Below, piece by piece: positions 7,666 to 14,903 of a stretch of DNA of 25,533 nt; position 1 is the first letter of the stretch; the number at the start of each line of letters is the position of its first letter. The stretch is taken from contig CAYTNN010000045.1 in assembly GCA_964439135.1 (NCBI GenBank), positions 1-25,533 on the forward strand. The letters are read 5' to 3'. The notes under the pieces are model-generated. The model was not told the DNA's origin. It did not search any database and saw only the letters and a list, made by a program, of their open reading frames with translations. The DNA comes from JAFGPJ01 sp964439135. GTDB lineage: Bacteria > Planctomycetota > Phycisphaerae > Sedimentisphaerales > Anaerobacaceae. The translations under genes and the position numbers were made by a program.

Positions 7666-8445
7666 ATGAACAAAAAACCCAGAATGTTACGAGAAGGTTT
7701 TACTCTTATAGAACTGTTGGTGGTGATATCCATCATCGCTGTCTTGCTGGCAATATTACTGCCCTGCCTGCAACGAGTCAAAGAACAGGCGCGACGGGCT
7801 GTTTGTCAGAATAACCTGCATCAAGCCGCTGCGGCCATGTTCATGTACGCCGGTGATTTTGATGATGCTTTACCCATCGGCAGTATTATTGATCGAACGG
7901 CCCCTGGATATGCAGCCTCCTGGGACCGGGCTGATCAGATGGCCCTGGTCAATGCCGAGACCATGAGGCACCTGGGAGAAGGTTACGGCCTGACCGATGA
8001 ACATGCAACCTGTGAGACGGCGCGCAAATACTTTGAGGCCAAAGAGGACTGGTTGGAACCTCGGCAGCCGTCACCACAGTATACGCAGGTATTCCAGATT
8101 GGATGGATTTATTGGGGTGCACGCGGTCGCTGGAGGGATCCGGACACAAACCAGGAGTATGTCACCGCGCGGAAGATCTCGGATCGACCCACCTCCAGGA
8201 CCTTGGCCACCTGTTTCTGTTACAACCGATATGATGCCGTAGGCCCCTCTGGCCCATGGCCGACGTGGTATGCCTCACATGTTCAGGGCCAGTTCCTCTG
8301 GGATCAAGGCGTTCCTTTTGACCCGAAACCGGATGGTTTGGTGGTCGGTTATCTGGATGGGGCTTGTCGTTTTGTTAAGTTCAATGACCTGAGTCCCAAT
8401 AATCACGAAGGAGAATATTTGGTCTATTACGACCAGGGCAATTGA
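7666..8445 (+). CDS. type II secretion-like pseudopilin (DUF1559-like, planctomycete type)
   Basis: A 259-residue protein with a textbook prepilin leader: a short basic N-terminus, then GFTLIELLVVISIIAVLLAI, where cleavage would occur after the G and the E at mature position 5 is present. The rest is a soluble domain starting with RVKEQARRAVCQNNLHQAAA, typical of the many DUF1559/H-X9-DG-like pseudopilins in planctomycetes. The end GLVVGYLDGACRFVKFNDLS resembles the H-X9-DG tail, with Y rather than H as the conserved position. The start is one base after the anti-sigma stop, so it is part of the second ECF operon. It is expected to be membrane-inserted and processed by a prepilin peptidase. 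Its specific assembly system is not in the window. Confidence 0.85.
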   Translation: MNKKPRMLREGFTLIELLVVISIIAVLLAILLPCLQRVKEQARRAVCQNNLHQAAAAMFMYAGDFDDALPIGSIIDRTAPGYAASWDRADQMALVNAETMRHLGEGYGLTDEHATCETARKYFEAKEDWLEPRQPSPQYTQVFQIGWIYWGARGRWRDPDTNQEYVTARKISDRPTSRTLATCFCYNRYDAVGPSGPWPTWYASHVQGQFLWDQGVPFDPKPDGLVVGYLDGACRFVKFNDLSPNNHEGEYLVYYDQGN

Positions 8446-8490
8446 TTCTAAGAATCATGCCGGGACAATGGAGGAGTGTTAGTATTGTAT

Positions 8491-8508
8491 GTGTGTTTTG
8501 TAACACAC
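8491..8508 (+). other. small hairpin between pseudopilin and TIGR03067-like gene
   Basis: GTGTGTT and AACACAC form a 7-bp stem with a 4-base loop in the 90-base gap. There is no T-tract, so it may be a leader structure or a weak terminator. Confidence 0.3.
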
Positions 8509-8535
8509 TAATTGTAATGAAAGAAAGGAGAACAA

Positions 8536-9399
8536 ATGAGTATGAGAAACATGTTTTTGGTAATTGCGGTGCTTTTAGCCGTTTCTGTAGTCCCTGTCGG
8601 GGCGCAGGAGAAGCTCGGGGATTTTGTCGCCGAGTACGGCTATGACTGGATGATCGGCACATGGTCGGCTTCCAGAGACGATGGCCGGCAGGTCGAACTT
8701 GAGTATAAATGGATACTGGACAAGTGCGCCATGTGTGTGAACGTCACGATAGGCGATTTCAAGTATCATGGCCTGATCATGCTTGTGCCGTCCCGCGAAG
8801 AGATCGTCCAAGTCGGGGCCGACAACATGGGCGGCACGTGGAATGGCTCCTGGTCCGAGGACTATGAGGGTGCGGTAAACAGGAATCAGCGTCTCGAACC
8901 CGATGGAACGGCACAGACTATGGACCTTGTCTATATCAAGGTCGACAATAACAGCTTCAAGGTGAAAGAGTATCCGGTCGAGTCGGGCTATCGAGCCTCC
9001 CAGGCCAGAGGCGAGCAGACGTTCAAACGACAGAAAGCGGACACGGTGCAGAAGTCCGTGAAGGGCACCGAGCTTGAAGGAACATGGGTTGGTACAGACG
9101 CCGGGGGATATGACGAATGGACTTTCGTTATCTCGTCGGACAAAGTAGAGGTGAAAGGTCCGGAGTCCGCGTTCTACTCAGGCACGATAACGCTAAACGA
9201 CAAAATGAATCCGAAGCAGGTTGAGTTTAAGATTGATAAGTGTTCGCTGCCGGAGTACGTTGGTGAAACCTCACTTGGTATTTATAAGCTGGAGGCAAAT
9301 AAGCTGACCTTAGCTACGAGTGAGCCCGGTACAATTAGTCGGCCCACCTTCTTTGATTCCAGTGGCGGGATAATGCTTTTTTCCTTAACCCGTCGGTAA
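8536..9399 (+). CDS. secreted protein with TIGR03067/lipocalin-like C-terminal domain
   Basis: A 287-residue exported protein. Signal peptide: SMRNMFLVIAVLLAVSVVPV with a likely cleavage after VGAQ. The N-terminal half (YDWMIGTWSASRDDGRQVEL, then EYKWILDKCAMCV) resembles DUF1579-like beta-barrel domains that measure residual 'weight' of a substrate, but function is unknown. The C-terminal half (LEGTWVGTDAGGYDEWTFVI to GGIMLFSLTRR) matches the planctomycete TIGR03067 domain, with the characteristic LEGTW opening and YKLEANKLTLA near its end. A good ribosome site (AAAGGAG) precedes the ATG; a second ATG is two codons later. No enzymatic residues are evident. It is followed by the first assembly gap region. 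Confidence 0.7.
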   Translation: MSMRNMFLVIAVLLAVSVVPVGAQEKLGDFVAEYGYDWMIGTWSASRDDGRQVELEYKWILDKCAMCVNVTIGDFKYHGLIMLVPSREEIVQVGADNMGGTWNGSWSEDYEGAVNRNQRLEPDGTAQTMDLVYIKVDNNSFKVKEYPVESGYRASQARGEQTFKRQKADTVQKSVKGTELEGTWVGTDAGGYDEWTFVISSDKVEVKGPESAFYSGTITLNDKMNPKQVEFKIDKCSLPEYVGETSLGIYKLEANKLTLATSEPGTISRPTFFDSSGGIMLFSLTRR

Positions 9400-9776
9400 G
9401 ACCATTGTACATATCACACGCCGGGTTTCGTCTTTGCTCCACCGTAAGGTGTCCTGTGGAGTGCCTCGTCTTCGCTCGGCATGAAGGTGAACATACCTGC
9501 CTTCACCCTGAGCGAAGTCGAAGGGCCGCTCGGCGTGTTTTTATTTATATTGGCTGTTCAACAAGTTTTATCCTCTATATATGAACGACGCACTTCAGGT
9601 GTTTTTCGAGGAATTTCAGATTTACAACCTCCATGCCTTGGCGAAGNNNNNNNNNNNNNNNNNNNNNNNNNNNNNNNNNNNNNNNNNNNNNNNNNNNNNN
9701 NNNNNNNNNNNNNNNNNNNNNNNNNNNNNNNNNNNNNNNNNNNNNNACTTCAGGTGTTTTTCGAGGAATTTCAGAT
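9400..9776. other. intergenic region with dispersed repeat and assembly gap
   Basis: No gene is seen. It contains a CCTTC/GAAGG palindrome around CCCTGAGCGAAGTC (9500-9524), a type of short repeat widespread in environmental genomes, and the gap of 100 N. Removing one duplicated 55-mer and the N run would shorten the region by 155 bases. Confidence 0.6.
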
Positions 9777-9801
9777 TTACAACCTCCATGCCTTGGCGAA
9801 G
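9592..9801. other. spurious assembly gap: identical 55-base ends around 100 N
   Basis: Bases 9592-9646 and 9747-9801 are identical (both begin ACTTCAGGTG and end TTGGCGAAG) with exactly 100 N between. A 55-base exact overlap is what a k=55 de Bruijn assembler leaves at two contig ends, later padded by a scaffolder. The true sequence is most likely continuous, with only one copy. Confidence 0.8.
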
Positions 9802-9971
9802 GCCCTGAAGCTGCGGTCGAAAGTTTTCTCGACGTCGTCGGGGAAACAGCAGCCGGGCAGTTGTTTCATACCTAAATGATATCTCAAACACTCACAGCAC
9901 ACTCCCTTTTTGTCACAGCCGGGATATGAGCAGTTGCAATTCTCCAGGTTTTGTTCTTTCTTGCATTCCAT
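9777..9971 (-). CDS. small cysteine-rich DUF6485 family protein
   Basis: A 64-residue protein with cysteines at 3, 12, 14, 19, 25, 26, 28, 41 and 42 (CNCSYPGC, GVCCECLRYH, LPGCCFPDDVEKTFDRS). This pattern matches the short DUF6485 family, common in anaerobic bacteria, which probably binds a metal or an iron-sulfur cluster. Function is unknown. It starts 32 bases after the GH51 stop, with AAAAAGGA as ribosome site, so it may be in the same transcript. The stop codon lies within the 55-base duplicated end near the gap, but the second copy alone carries the complete gene, so the reading is safe. Confidence 0.75.
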   Translation of the reverse strand: MECKKEQNLENCNCSYPGCDKKGVCCECLRYHLGMKQLPGCCFPDDVEKTFDRSFRAFAKAWRL

Positions 9972-10003
9972 ATTCGGATAGGTCCTTTTTGGAAAATAAG
10001 ATT

Positions 10004-11773
10004 CTAATTTTTAGTCATTAGTTTATATAGGCTGATGCTCAGCGGCGGCACATTCAATTTGTCGAAAATGCCGGTTACAGGCTTTTCTTCAATCGCTACT
10101 TTGGGTTTTTCGCCGGGCTCGTTGTAGGCCATCGGGTCTGAGTGAGCGATCAGCCAGAGCTTGCCGGAGCCGGTCAGTTGAGCGTCCTTCAAGTCCATTG
10201 CCAACTCATGCTGCTCCTTCGTGGGATTCACTATGCCGATTGTTAAAGCATCGCGCCCGCTCGTCCAGGCGGCTGTGACGTCGAGCGGCTGAACGTCGCC
10301 GGTGATAGCGACCGGTACGGTTCCAAAATGGTTCCCGTAGAGTTTCAAAACCAGGCCGGTCGTCTCGAAGGCGGCGTCGGTTTTGCTGGTCTTGATGCAG
10401 CCGATGACGTTGACCGTCTGGGCGTAATTCGCCAGGAAAATGATGTCCGAATTCCGGAAGTATTCGTGCAGCCCTTTGGCGATTCCAAGCCCGTCTTTGT
10501 GGAAATAACGGGTCCCCAGCTCGCCGAACTCATGCCGGCCGTACCAGTAGTTCCATTCGGTCATGGCGATTCGAATGTCTTTTCCTTTAAGGGTATCCAG
10601 CTTTTCACGAAGCTGCTTATGAAACTCGACCTTTCGTTTGATATTGTCGGCGATCTGGGCGATATGCTCGACTAGGTCGGGTTTCTCCTGGCAGTAAAAA
10701 TGTTCGGCGATCATATCGATATGATCGGTGCAGTTCTTCAGCAATCCTTCGCTCCACTGCCCGGCATTGCCCGAAGCGATCGGCACGATATCCGGGTCCA
10801 CCTCGCGCATCTTGTCCACGATCCAGTTGTGTTTGCGGACATAATGTTCGAGGCTCATATAACCGAGCTGCCATCTACCCCACATCTCGTTGCCGATAGC
10901 CCAGTAGCGAACGCCAAAGGGTTCCGGCATCCCGTTTTTGGCCCTTGCGGCTCCCATGAGCGTATCGGTCGAACCGTTGGAGTATTCAAGTTGGGCCGCC
11001 GCCGAATAGGCGTCCCCGAAGCCGGTGTTGACAGTCACCAGAGGTTCGGCTTTGACCAGGCGGCAAAAACGTATGAATTCATTGAAGCCGAAGTCGTTGT
11101 GTTCGGCCCCGGTCCAGGCCGGATTTCTGCGGGGCGGCCGGCGGTCCCTGTCGCCTATACCATCGCGCCAGTCGTAGCCGCTGACGAAGTTTCCGCCGGG
11201 CCAGCGATACATCGGGGCGTTCAGCTCTTTTAACAGTTCCAGCGTATCGGCGCGCATTCCTTCGATGTTATCAGCCGGCATAAGGGAGACTGTGCCGACA
11301 AAGCACGGGCCCTCGATGACCTCGATTTGAAGCTTTCCCTTGACCGTATCGGCGCCAGCGGTGAACTCGAAGGGATACTTGCTGTAGTCATTCGCAACAA
11401 CCAGGGTCTGAATGGACTCTTGTTGNNNNNNNNNNNNNNNNNNNNNNNNNNNNNNNNNNNNNNNNNNNNNNNNNNNNNNNNNNNNNNNNNNNNNNNNNNN
11501 NNNNNNNNNNNNNNNNNNNNNNNNNTCGTACTCGGCCGTGATGGGAAAATAGAACTTGCGGTCTTCGAGCATCTCGGCCCAGATACCGCCGTAGATGCAG
11601 CGGCCCAGGTGTTCTATGAACTGTCCATAGACAAATTTGGAAATCGGCTCGCCGGTTTTTCCGGCATCAATCGTCACGGCATGTTGCTGACCGACTGCAA
11701 CCGCCGGAGCAAAAATCCCGGCCAATACCACGGCTGCTAAAAAACCGGCAAAAACAAATCGTGCTTTTAACAT
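10004..11773 (-). CDS. secreted alpha-L-arabinofuranosidase, GH51 family (internal N gap)
   Basis: The start is the ATG at 11773, preceded by GGAAAGGAG and followed by a signal peptide (LKARFVFAGFLAAVVLAGIF); the longer frame to 11851 has no such features. GH51 hallmarks are YRWPGGNFVSGYDWRDGIG, the acid/base Glu in WAIGNEMWG (codon 10886-10888) and the nucleophile Glu in MTEWNYWYG (codon 10556-10558). The C-terminal beta-sandwich ends at LNVPPLSISLYKL. The enzyme removes arabinofuranosyl groups from plant or algal polysaccharides. Bases 11426-11525 are N and fall in the N-terminal domain; 100 N is a standard filler, so length and frame across it are not reliable, and relatives suggest more residues are missing than the 33 implied. 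A small DUF6485 gene follows. Confidence 0.9.
   Translation of the reverse strand: MLKARFVFAGFLAAVVLAGIFAPAVAVGQQHAVTIDAGKTGEPISKFVYGQFIEHLGRCIYGGIWAEMLEDRKFYFPITAEYXXXXXXXXXXXXXXXXXXXXXXXXXXXXXXXXXXQQESIQTLVVANDYSKYPFEFTAGADTVKGKLQIEVIEGPCFVGTVSLMPADNIEGMRADTLELLKELNAPMYRWPGGNFVSGYDWRDGIGDRDRRPPRRNPAWTGAEHNDFGFNEFIRFCRLVKAEPLVTVNTGFGDAYSAAAQLEYSNGSTDTLMGAARAKNGMPEPFGVRYWAIGNEMWGRWQLGYMSLEHYVRKHNWIVDKMREVDPDIVPIASGNAGQWSEGLLKNCTDHIDMIAEHFYCQEKPDLVEHIAQIADNIKRKVEFHKQLREKLDTLKGKDIRIAMTEWNYWYGRHEFGELGTRYFHKDGLGIAKGLHEYFRNSDIIFLANYAQTVNVIGCIKTSKTDAAFETTGLVLKLYGNHFGTVPVAITGDVQPLDVTAAWTSGRDALTIGIVNPTKEQHELAMDLKDAQLTGSGKLWLIAHSDPMAYNEPGEKPKVAIEEKPVTGIFDKLNVPPLSISLYKLMTKN
11426..11525. other. assembly gap (100 N) inside the GH51 gene
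   Basis: The flanks do not share a repeated end, unlike the gap at 9647, so real sequence is missing here. The size is probably nominal. Confidence 0.95.
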
Positions 11774-11854
11774 TTCAAATCTCCTTTCCAATTTGCAACA
11801 AACCCGTTCTTCGCTTCCGCAAACAGCGAACAAAAATCTAACCAGAAACATTTT

Positions 11855-11991
11855 AAGCCGAATCAGGAGAAATGCAATTCAATAATGTCTTTGTCGTTGA
11901 GGACGTGGTTTCGCTGGGCGTTTTGGCCATCGTAGACGCCGGTCCCCAGATTCTTGCGGATTTTAATTTTTCAGCCAAATGGCGGTGAATG
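11855..11991 (-). pseudogene. detached copy of the 3' end of the DRG-like GTPase gene
   Basis: 137 bases align with the 3' end of the intact GTPase gene (13787-13924, 138 bases) with eight mismatches and one missing base by hand alignment. It includes 8 bases beyond the stop codon. The missing base (GGTCCCC versus GGTGCCCC) puts the last ~25 codons out of frame, so it is a relic. Similarity stops abruptly at 11991. It forms, with the intact gene end, a direct repeat around the dGTPase unit. Read without the alignment, an ORF of about 73 codons appears here, but it is not a gene. Confidence 0.85.
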
Positions 11992-12000
11992 TTTTTTTTC

Positions 12001-12041
12001 TTGTTTTTCATGTTCTGGAAGTTATAATAATAAAGTATAAT
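12001..12041 (+). promoter_or_regulatory. promoter of the dGTPase unit
   Basis: TTGTTT (12001-12006), a 16-base spacer and a perfect TATAAT (12023-12028); a second TATAAT follows at 12036-12041. It lies right inside the left border of the unit and faces the 52-aa ORF and dGTPase gene. Confidence 0.6.
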
Positions 12042-12055
12042 GAAAGGGATATGAT

Positions 12056-12214
12056 ATGGTGAACGACCGGGCAAAAGTTAATTTATCCAGCAAAACGTTA
12101 GGTGAAGCTCGTAAAAAGGCTATCCAGGAAGCCTACATCCCGAAAAATATTAGGAACTCATGTAAGATTTCAGTCGATTCGTCAGGCGAGGTAGCTGTCA
12201 TTAGAAAAAAATAA
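12056..12214 (+). CDS. small 52-residue hypothetical protein upstream of dGTPase
   Basis: The frame from ATG 12056 to TAA 12214 encodes a basic protein: MVNDRAKVNLSSKTLGEARK in the first 20 residues, then a probable helix and KISVDSSGEVAVIRKK. A ribosome site (AAAGGG) lies seven bases upstream, and the perfect -10 sequences just before it support expression. The dGTPase start is about 24 bases after its stop. I do not recognise the family; a small regulatory or antitoxin-like partner is possible but unproven. Confidence 0.55.
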   Translation: MVNDRAKVNLSSKTLGEARKKAIQEAYIPKNIRNSCKISVDSSGEVAVIRKK

Positions 12215-12238
12215 ACTCTACCGTTATTTTTGCTATGC

Positions 12239-13696
12239 ATGTATTATTCGAAGAGCGATAAAAAACGTGCTCAAAAAATCGACATTATCAAGAGTTCTCC
12301 ATATAGTAGTTACAGAACCCCATGGAGAAGAGACTACGGTAGATTAATTCATTCAGCATCATTTCGTCGTCTACAGGGAAAAACTCAACTCTTTCCGGGA
12401 AGAGAATCTGACTTCTTCCGCAATAGACTAACACATTCTCTTGAAGTGGCGCAAATCGCTAAATCGATCGCCTTGAAAATCAATTACGATCTTCTGTCGG
12501 CAGGAGAGAAGTATTGTGTTGAGCCGGATATTGTCGAATTTGCAGGTTTAGCACACGACCTTGGCCACCCTCCTTTCGGTCATTTTGGGGAAGAGATACT
12601 GAATAGGATGATGATTAAATACGGCGGCTTTGAGGGAAATGCGCAAACACTAAGACTAATCACGAGGATTGAGAAAAAACAACGCGTAGATAGTCTGAAA
12701 GACGTAGACATCGCTTCTTCTGGAAATGACAAAAGAGTCGGTTTGAATTTAACGGCGAGATCCATAGCCTCGATACTCAAATATGACAAGCAGATTGCTA
12801 CACAGATGAACAAGCAGGTACAAATCAAACTGATCAAGGGATATTACGCGTCTGAAAAAGATGTTGTCAATTGGGTCAAGAAGAATGTTTGCGGGAATAT
12901 AAGGTATCCCGGTCAGTTCAAGACAATAGAATGCCAGATCATGGATATCGCGGATGATATTGCGTATTCTACTTATGATTTGGAAGACTCCTTCAAAGCA
13001 GGTTTTCTGGAACCCATTGATTTATTATGTTCGTCTCCTGAAGTTCTCACAAATGTTGCCAAAAAAGTAAGTTCAGCCATGGGAGTTGTGTTTTCAAGAG
13101 AGGATGTTAGAGATGAGATAGCGGAGAGAATCTTTTTCGATATTTTCAAATTACCTCATAGGATTTACGAAGACTTTTATAAGAAGCCCTCCAAACAAAC
13201 GCTCGAAGAACTCCACCTTTTTTCAATAACAAACGCAAAGAACATATCTCGTTCAATAGCTCAAAATGGCTATGACAGGACAGAGCTAACCTCCTCATTT
13301 GTAAGTGCTTTTGTCGGATCCGTAGAAATTGATAAAATTAATCGTAGCATACCTGCTCTTTCGACTGTAAAACTCAAGGAAGAAAGGAAGAGACAGATCG
13401 AGATATTAAAACACTTTGTTTATGAGTCTCAGATACTCTCTCCCAAAATTCAGATAGTAGCATATAGAAGTAAGGAAATTTTGCAAAAAATATTTGAAAC
13501 GTTATCTAATAAAAATGAGAAAGGTTATCTTCTTTTACCGCCGGACTACAGAAGAGTGTATGAGGCATGTAGTAAACGTAAACATCAAATGCGAACTATC
13601 TGCGATTTCATTGCTGGTATGACTGACAGGTATGCTATAGAGTTCTATGGAAGACTTACGTCTGAAAATTCCGAAACAATCTTCAAACCATTATAA
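12239..13696 (+). CDS. dGTPase-like HD-domain deoxynucleoside triphosphate triphosphohydrolase
   Basis: About 485 residues, normal for this family. HD-domain metal ligands are visible: the first His in RNRLTHSLEVAQIAKSIA (about residue 66), the HD pair in FAGLAHDLGHPPFGHFGEEI (about 106-107) and the last Asp in MDIADDIAYSTYDLED (about 239). The family block FEGNAQTLRL is also present, and PWRRDYGRLIHSASFRRLQG at the N-terminus is typical. Such enzymes hydrolyse dNTPs, classically dGTP, to deoxynucleoside and triphosphate; some act against phages by depleting dNTPs. ATG 12239 is chosen over TTG 12230; no good Shine-Dalgarno is seen, so coupling to the small ORF just upstream is likely. The gene is AT-rich and lies between duplicated ends of a GTPase gene, which suggests acquisition by transfer. 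Confidence 0.85.
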   Translation: MYYSKSDKKRAQKIDIIKSSPYSSYRTPWRRDYGRLIHSASFRRLQGKTQLFPGRESDFFRNRLTHSLEVAQIAKSIALKINYDLLSAGEKYCVEPDIVEFAGLAHDLGHPPFGHFGEEILNRMMIKYGGFEGNAQTLRLITRIEKKQRVDSLKDVDIASSGNDKRVGLNLTARSIASILKYDKQIATQMNKQVQIKLIKGYYASEKDVVNWVKKNVCGNIRYPGQFKTIECQIMDIADDIAYSTYDLEDSFKAGFLEPIDLLCSSPEVLTNVAKKVSSAMGVVFSREDVRDEIAERIFFDIFKLPHRIYEDFYKKPSKQTLEELHLFSITNAKNISRSIAQNGYDRTELTSSFVSAFVGSVEIDKINRSIPALSTVKLKEERKRQIEILKHFVYESQILSPKIQIVAYRSKEILQKIFETLSNKNEKGYLLLPPDYRRVYEACSKRKHQMRTICDFIAGMTDRYAIEFYGRLTSENSETIFKPL

Positions 13697-13743
13697 GGTA
13701 CGTTGCACAAAGTGGCTTCACATTGCTTTATAAGTTAAGTAAT

Positions 13744-13775
13744 AAATCAGTCAGGACTTACTAAGAACTGATTTA
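13744..13775 (+). terminator. possible weak terminator after dGTPase
   Basis: AAATCAGT and ACTGATTT form an 8-bp stem with a ~15-base loop, about 50 bases after the dGTPase stop and just inside the right border of the unit. There is no strong T-tract, so the call is weak. Confidence 0.35.
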
Positions 13776-13786
13776 AAATACCTCAC

Positions 13787-13924
13787 AAGCCGAATTACGA
13801 GAAATGCAATTCAATAATGTCTTTGTCGTTCAGGATATGGTTTCTCTGGGCGTTTTGGCCGTCGTAGACGCCGGTGCCCCAGATTCTTGCTGATTTTAAT
13901 TTTTCAGCCAAATGGCGGTGAATG
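13787..13924. repeat. right copy of the direct repeat bracketing the dGTPase unit (3' end of the GTPase gene)
   Basis: Intact 138-base partner of the relic at 11855-11991, in the same orientation. It encodes the last ~43 codons of the GTPase, its TGS end. A gene 3' end used as the shared sequence is what site-specific integration into a gene end would leave, though no integrase is present. Confidence 0.8.
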
Positions 13925-14778
13925 TGGGTGGCCAGGTCCATGACGGTTGAGCCGACAGGCAGTGTGAAAGGTTCGGTCATGTCCGCGGGCTTGCCGGGCG
14001 GCTTTGCGTAAACGCGGATGATGCCCAGCAGCTCGAACAGCTTCGCAGGGAGTTTTTCAAGCCCGGCATCTGTCGCGGCGGAAATCTCGATAAATTCCAG
14101 GGGGCGCTCACATAACTGCTTTAAGCTTTCGAGAGCACCGGCTTTGGCAATGTCGGATTTCGTGCAGACGCAGAATGATTCCTTGGCAAGGGCGTTGCCC
14201 TGGTCGTCAGAAGCCGGAATTTCACTGCCGATGAGCAGGTTTTTCGATTCCAGAAAGTCCATACAGACGCCGAACTGCTCGGCCACGTCGCCGGAAAGGT
14301 CGATGACAATCGCGATCAAGTCACAGTTGCGGTATGTTCCGACCTGGCCCGGCGCGATATAATCAGCGGTAATCGGCGGCATGTCGACCAATTCAATCTG
14401 AATGTCCTCGAACATCACCATCCCCGGCACCGGCCCGCTCGTTGCGAAAGGGAAATCCGCTACGGTTACCTTCGCATTGGTCAGGGCGGCGACGATGGAA
14501 CTCTTGCCGCAGTTAGGTGTTCCTAAAAGAACGATTTGACCCGCCCCGCCCCGAGGCACGTGAAATATATCCACGTGCGAGCCGCTCTTTTTCTGCGTGC
14601 CGGCGTCTTTTAGCTTGCTGAGCTTCTTACGCAGGTCGGCTTTCAAGTGATCCGTGCCCTTGTGCTTGGGCATTACGGCCAGCATCCGTTCGAGCGCGAG
14701 GATCTTCTCGTCAGTCGTCGCGGCGCTTTTGTACCACTTCTCAGCCTTAAAATATTCCGGTGTCAGATTCGCAGGCAC
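13795..14778 (-). CDS. DRG/Obg-like GTPase with C-terminal TGS domain
   Basis: A 327-residue translation-factor-class GTPase. N-terminal helical part (PANLTPEYFKAEKWYKSAAT, MLAVMPKHKGTDHLKADLRK) typical of the family; G1 P-loop GTPNCGKSS at residues 86-94; G3 as DMPP (family usually DLPG or DTPG); G4 as TKSD; G5 around EISAATDAG. The TGS domain is at the end (FTLPVGSTVMDLATHIHRHL to IIELHFS). The start is GTG at 14778, chosen because MPANLTPEY is the expected family N-terminus; no clear Shine-Dalgarno. It lies 125 bases downstream of leuB on the same strand. It probably works in the cytosol on ribosomes. The end of the gene has been duplicated at 11855-11991. Confidence 0.85.
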   Translation of the reverse strand: MPANLTPEYFKAEKWYKSAATTDEKILALERMLAVMPKHKGTDHLKADLRKKLSKLKDAGTQKKSGSHVDIFHVPRGGAGQIVLLGTPNCGKSSIVAALTNAKVTVADFPFATSGPVPGMVMFEDIQIELVDMPPITADYIAPGQVGTYRNCDLIAIVIDLSGDVAEQFGVCMDFLESKNLLIGSEIPASDDQGNALAKESFCVCTKSDIAKAGALESLKQLCERPLEFIEISAATDAGLEKLPAKLFELLGIIRVYAKPPGKPADMTEPFTLPVGSTVMDLATHIHRHLAEKLKSARIWGTGVYDGQNAQRNHILNDKDIIELHFS

Positions 14779-14823
14779 AGTGACAAACTCAAAAATTAGA
14801 ATTTAAAAATCAAAATTGCGGAA

Positions 14824-14860
14824 TCCCGCGAGATCGGCCAGAGACTGTTATCTCACGGGA
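14824..14860. repeat. palindrome between leuB and the GTPase gene
   Basis: TCCCGCGAGAT and ATCTCACGGGA form an 11-bp stem with one mismatch and a 15-base loop. The core CCCG-GAGAT/ATCTC-CGGG is the same as in the hairpin at 16049-16083 on the other side of leuB. Without a T-tract it is better read as a dispersed palindromic repeat, though it could slow RNA polymerase. Confidence 0.65.
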
Positions 14861-14903
14861 TGACTTCCTTAATTGTACATTTTGCATTTTAATATTTGAT
14901 TTT

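Noticed and set aside
9481..9891. ORFs running through the N gap
   Set aside because: They depend on 100 N of arbitrary length and on a probable duplicated contig end.
10700..11233. 177-codon ORF antisense to GH51
   Set aside because: It is the complementary shadow of a clear GH51 reading frame with catalytic motifs.
11853..12074. 73-codon ORF on the minus strand
   Set aside because: Most of it is the frameshifted relic of the GTPase 3' end joined to the dGTPase promoter region.
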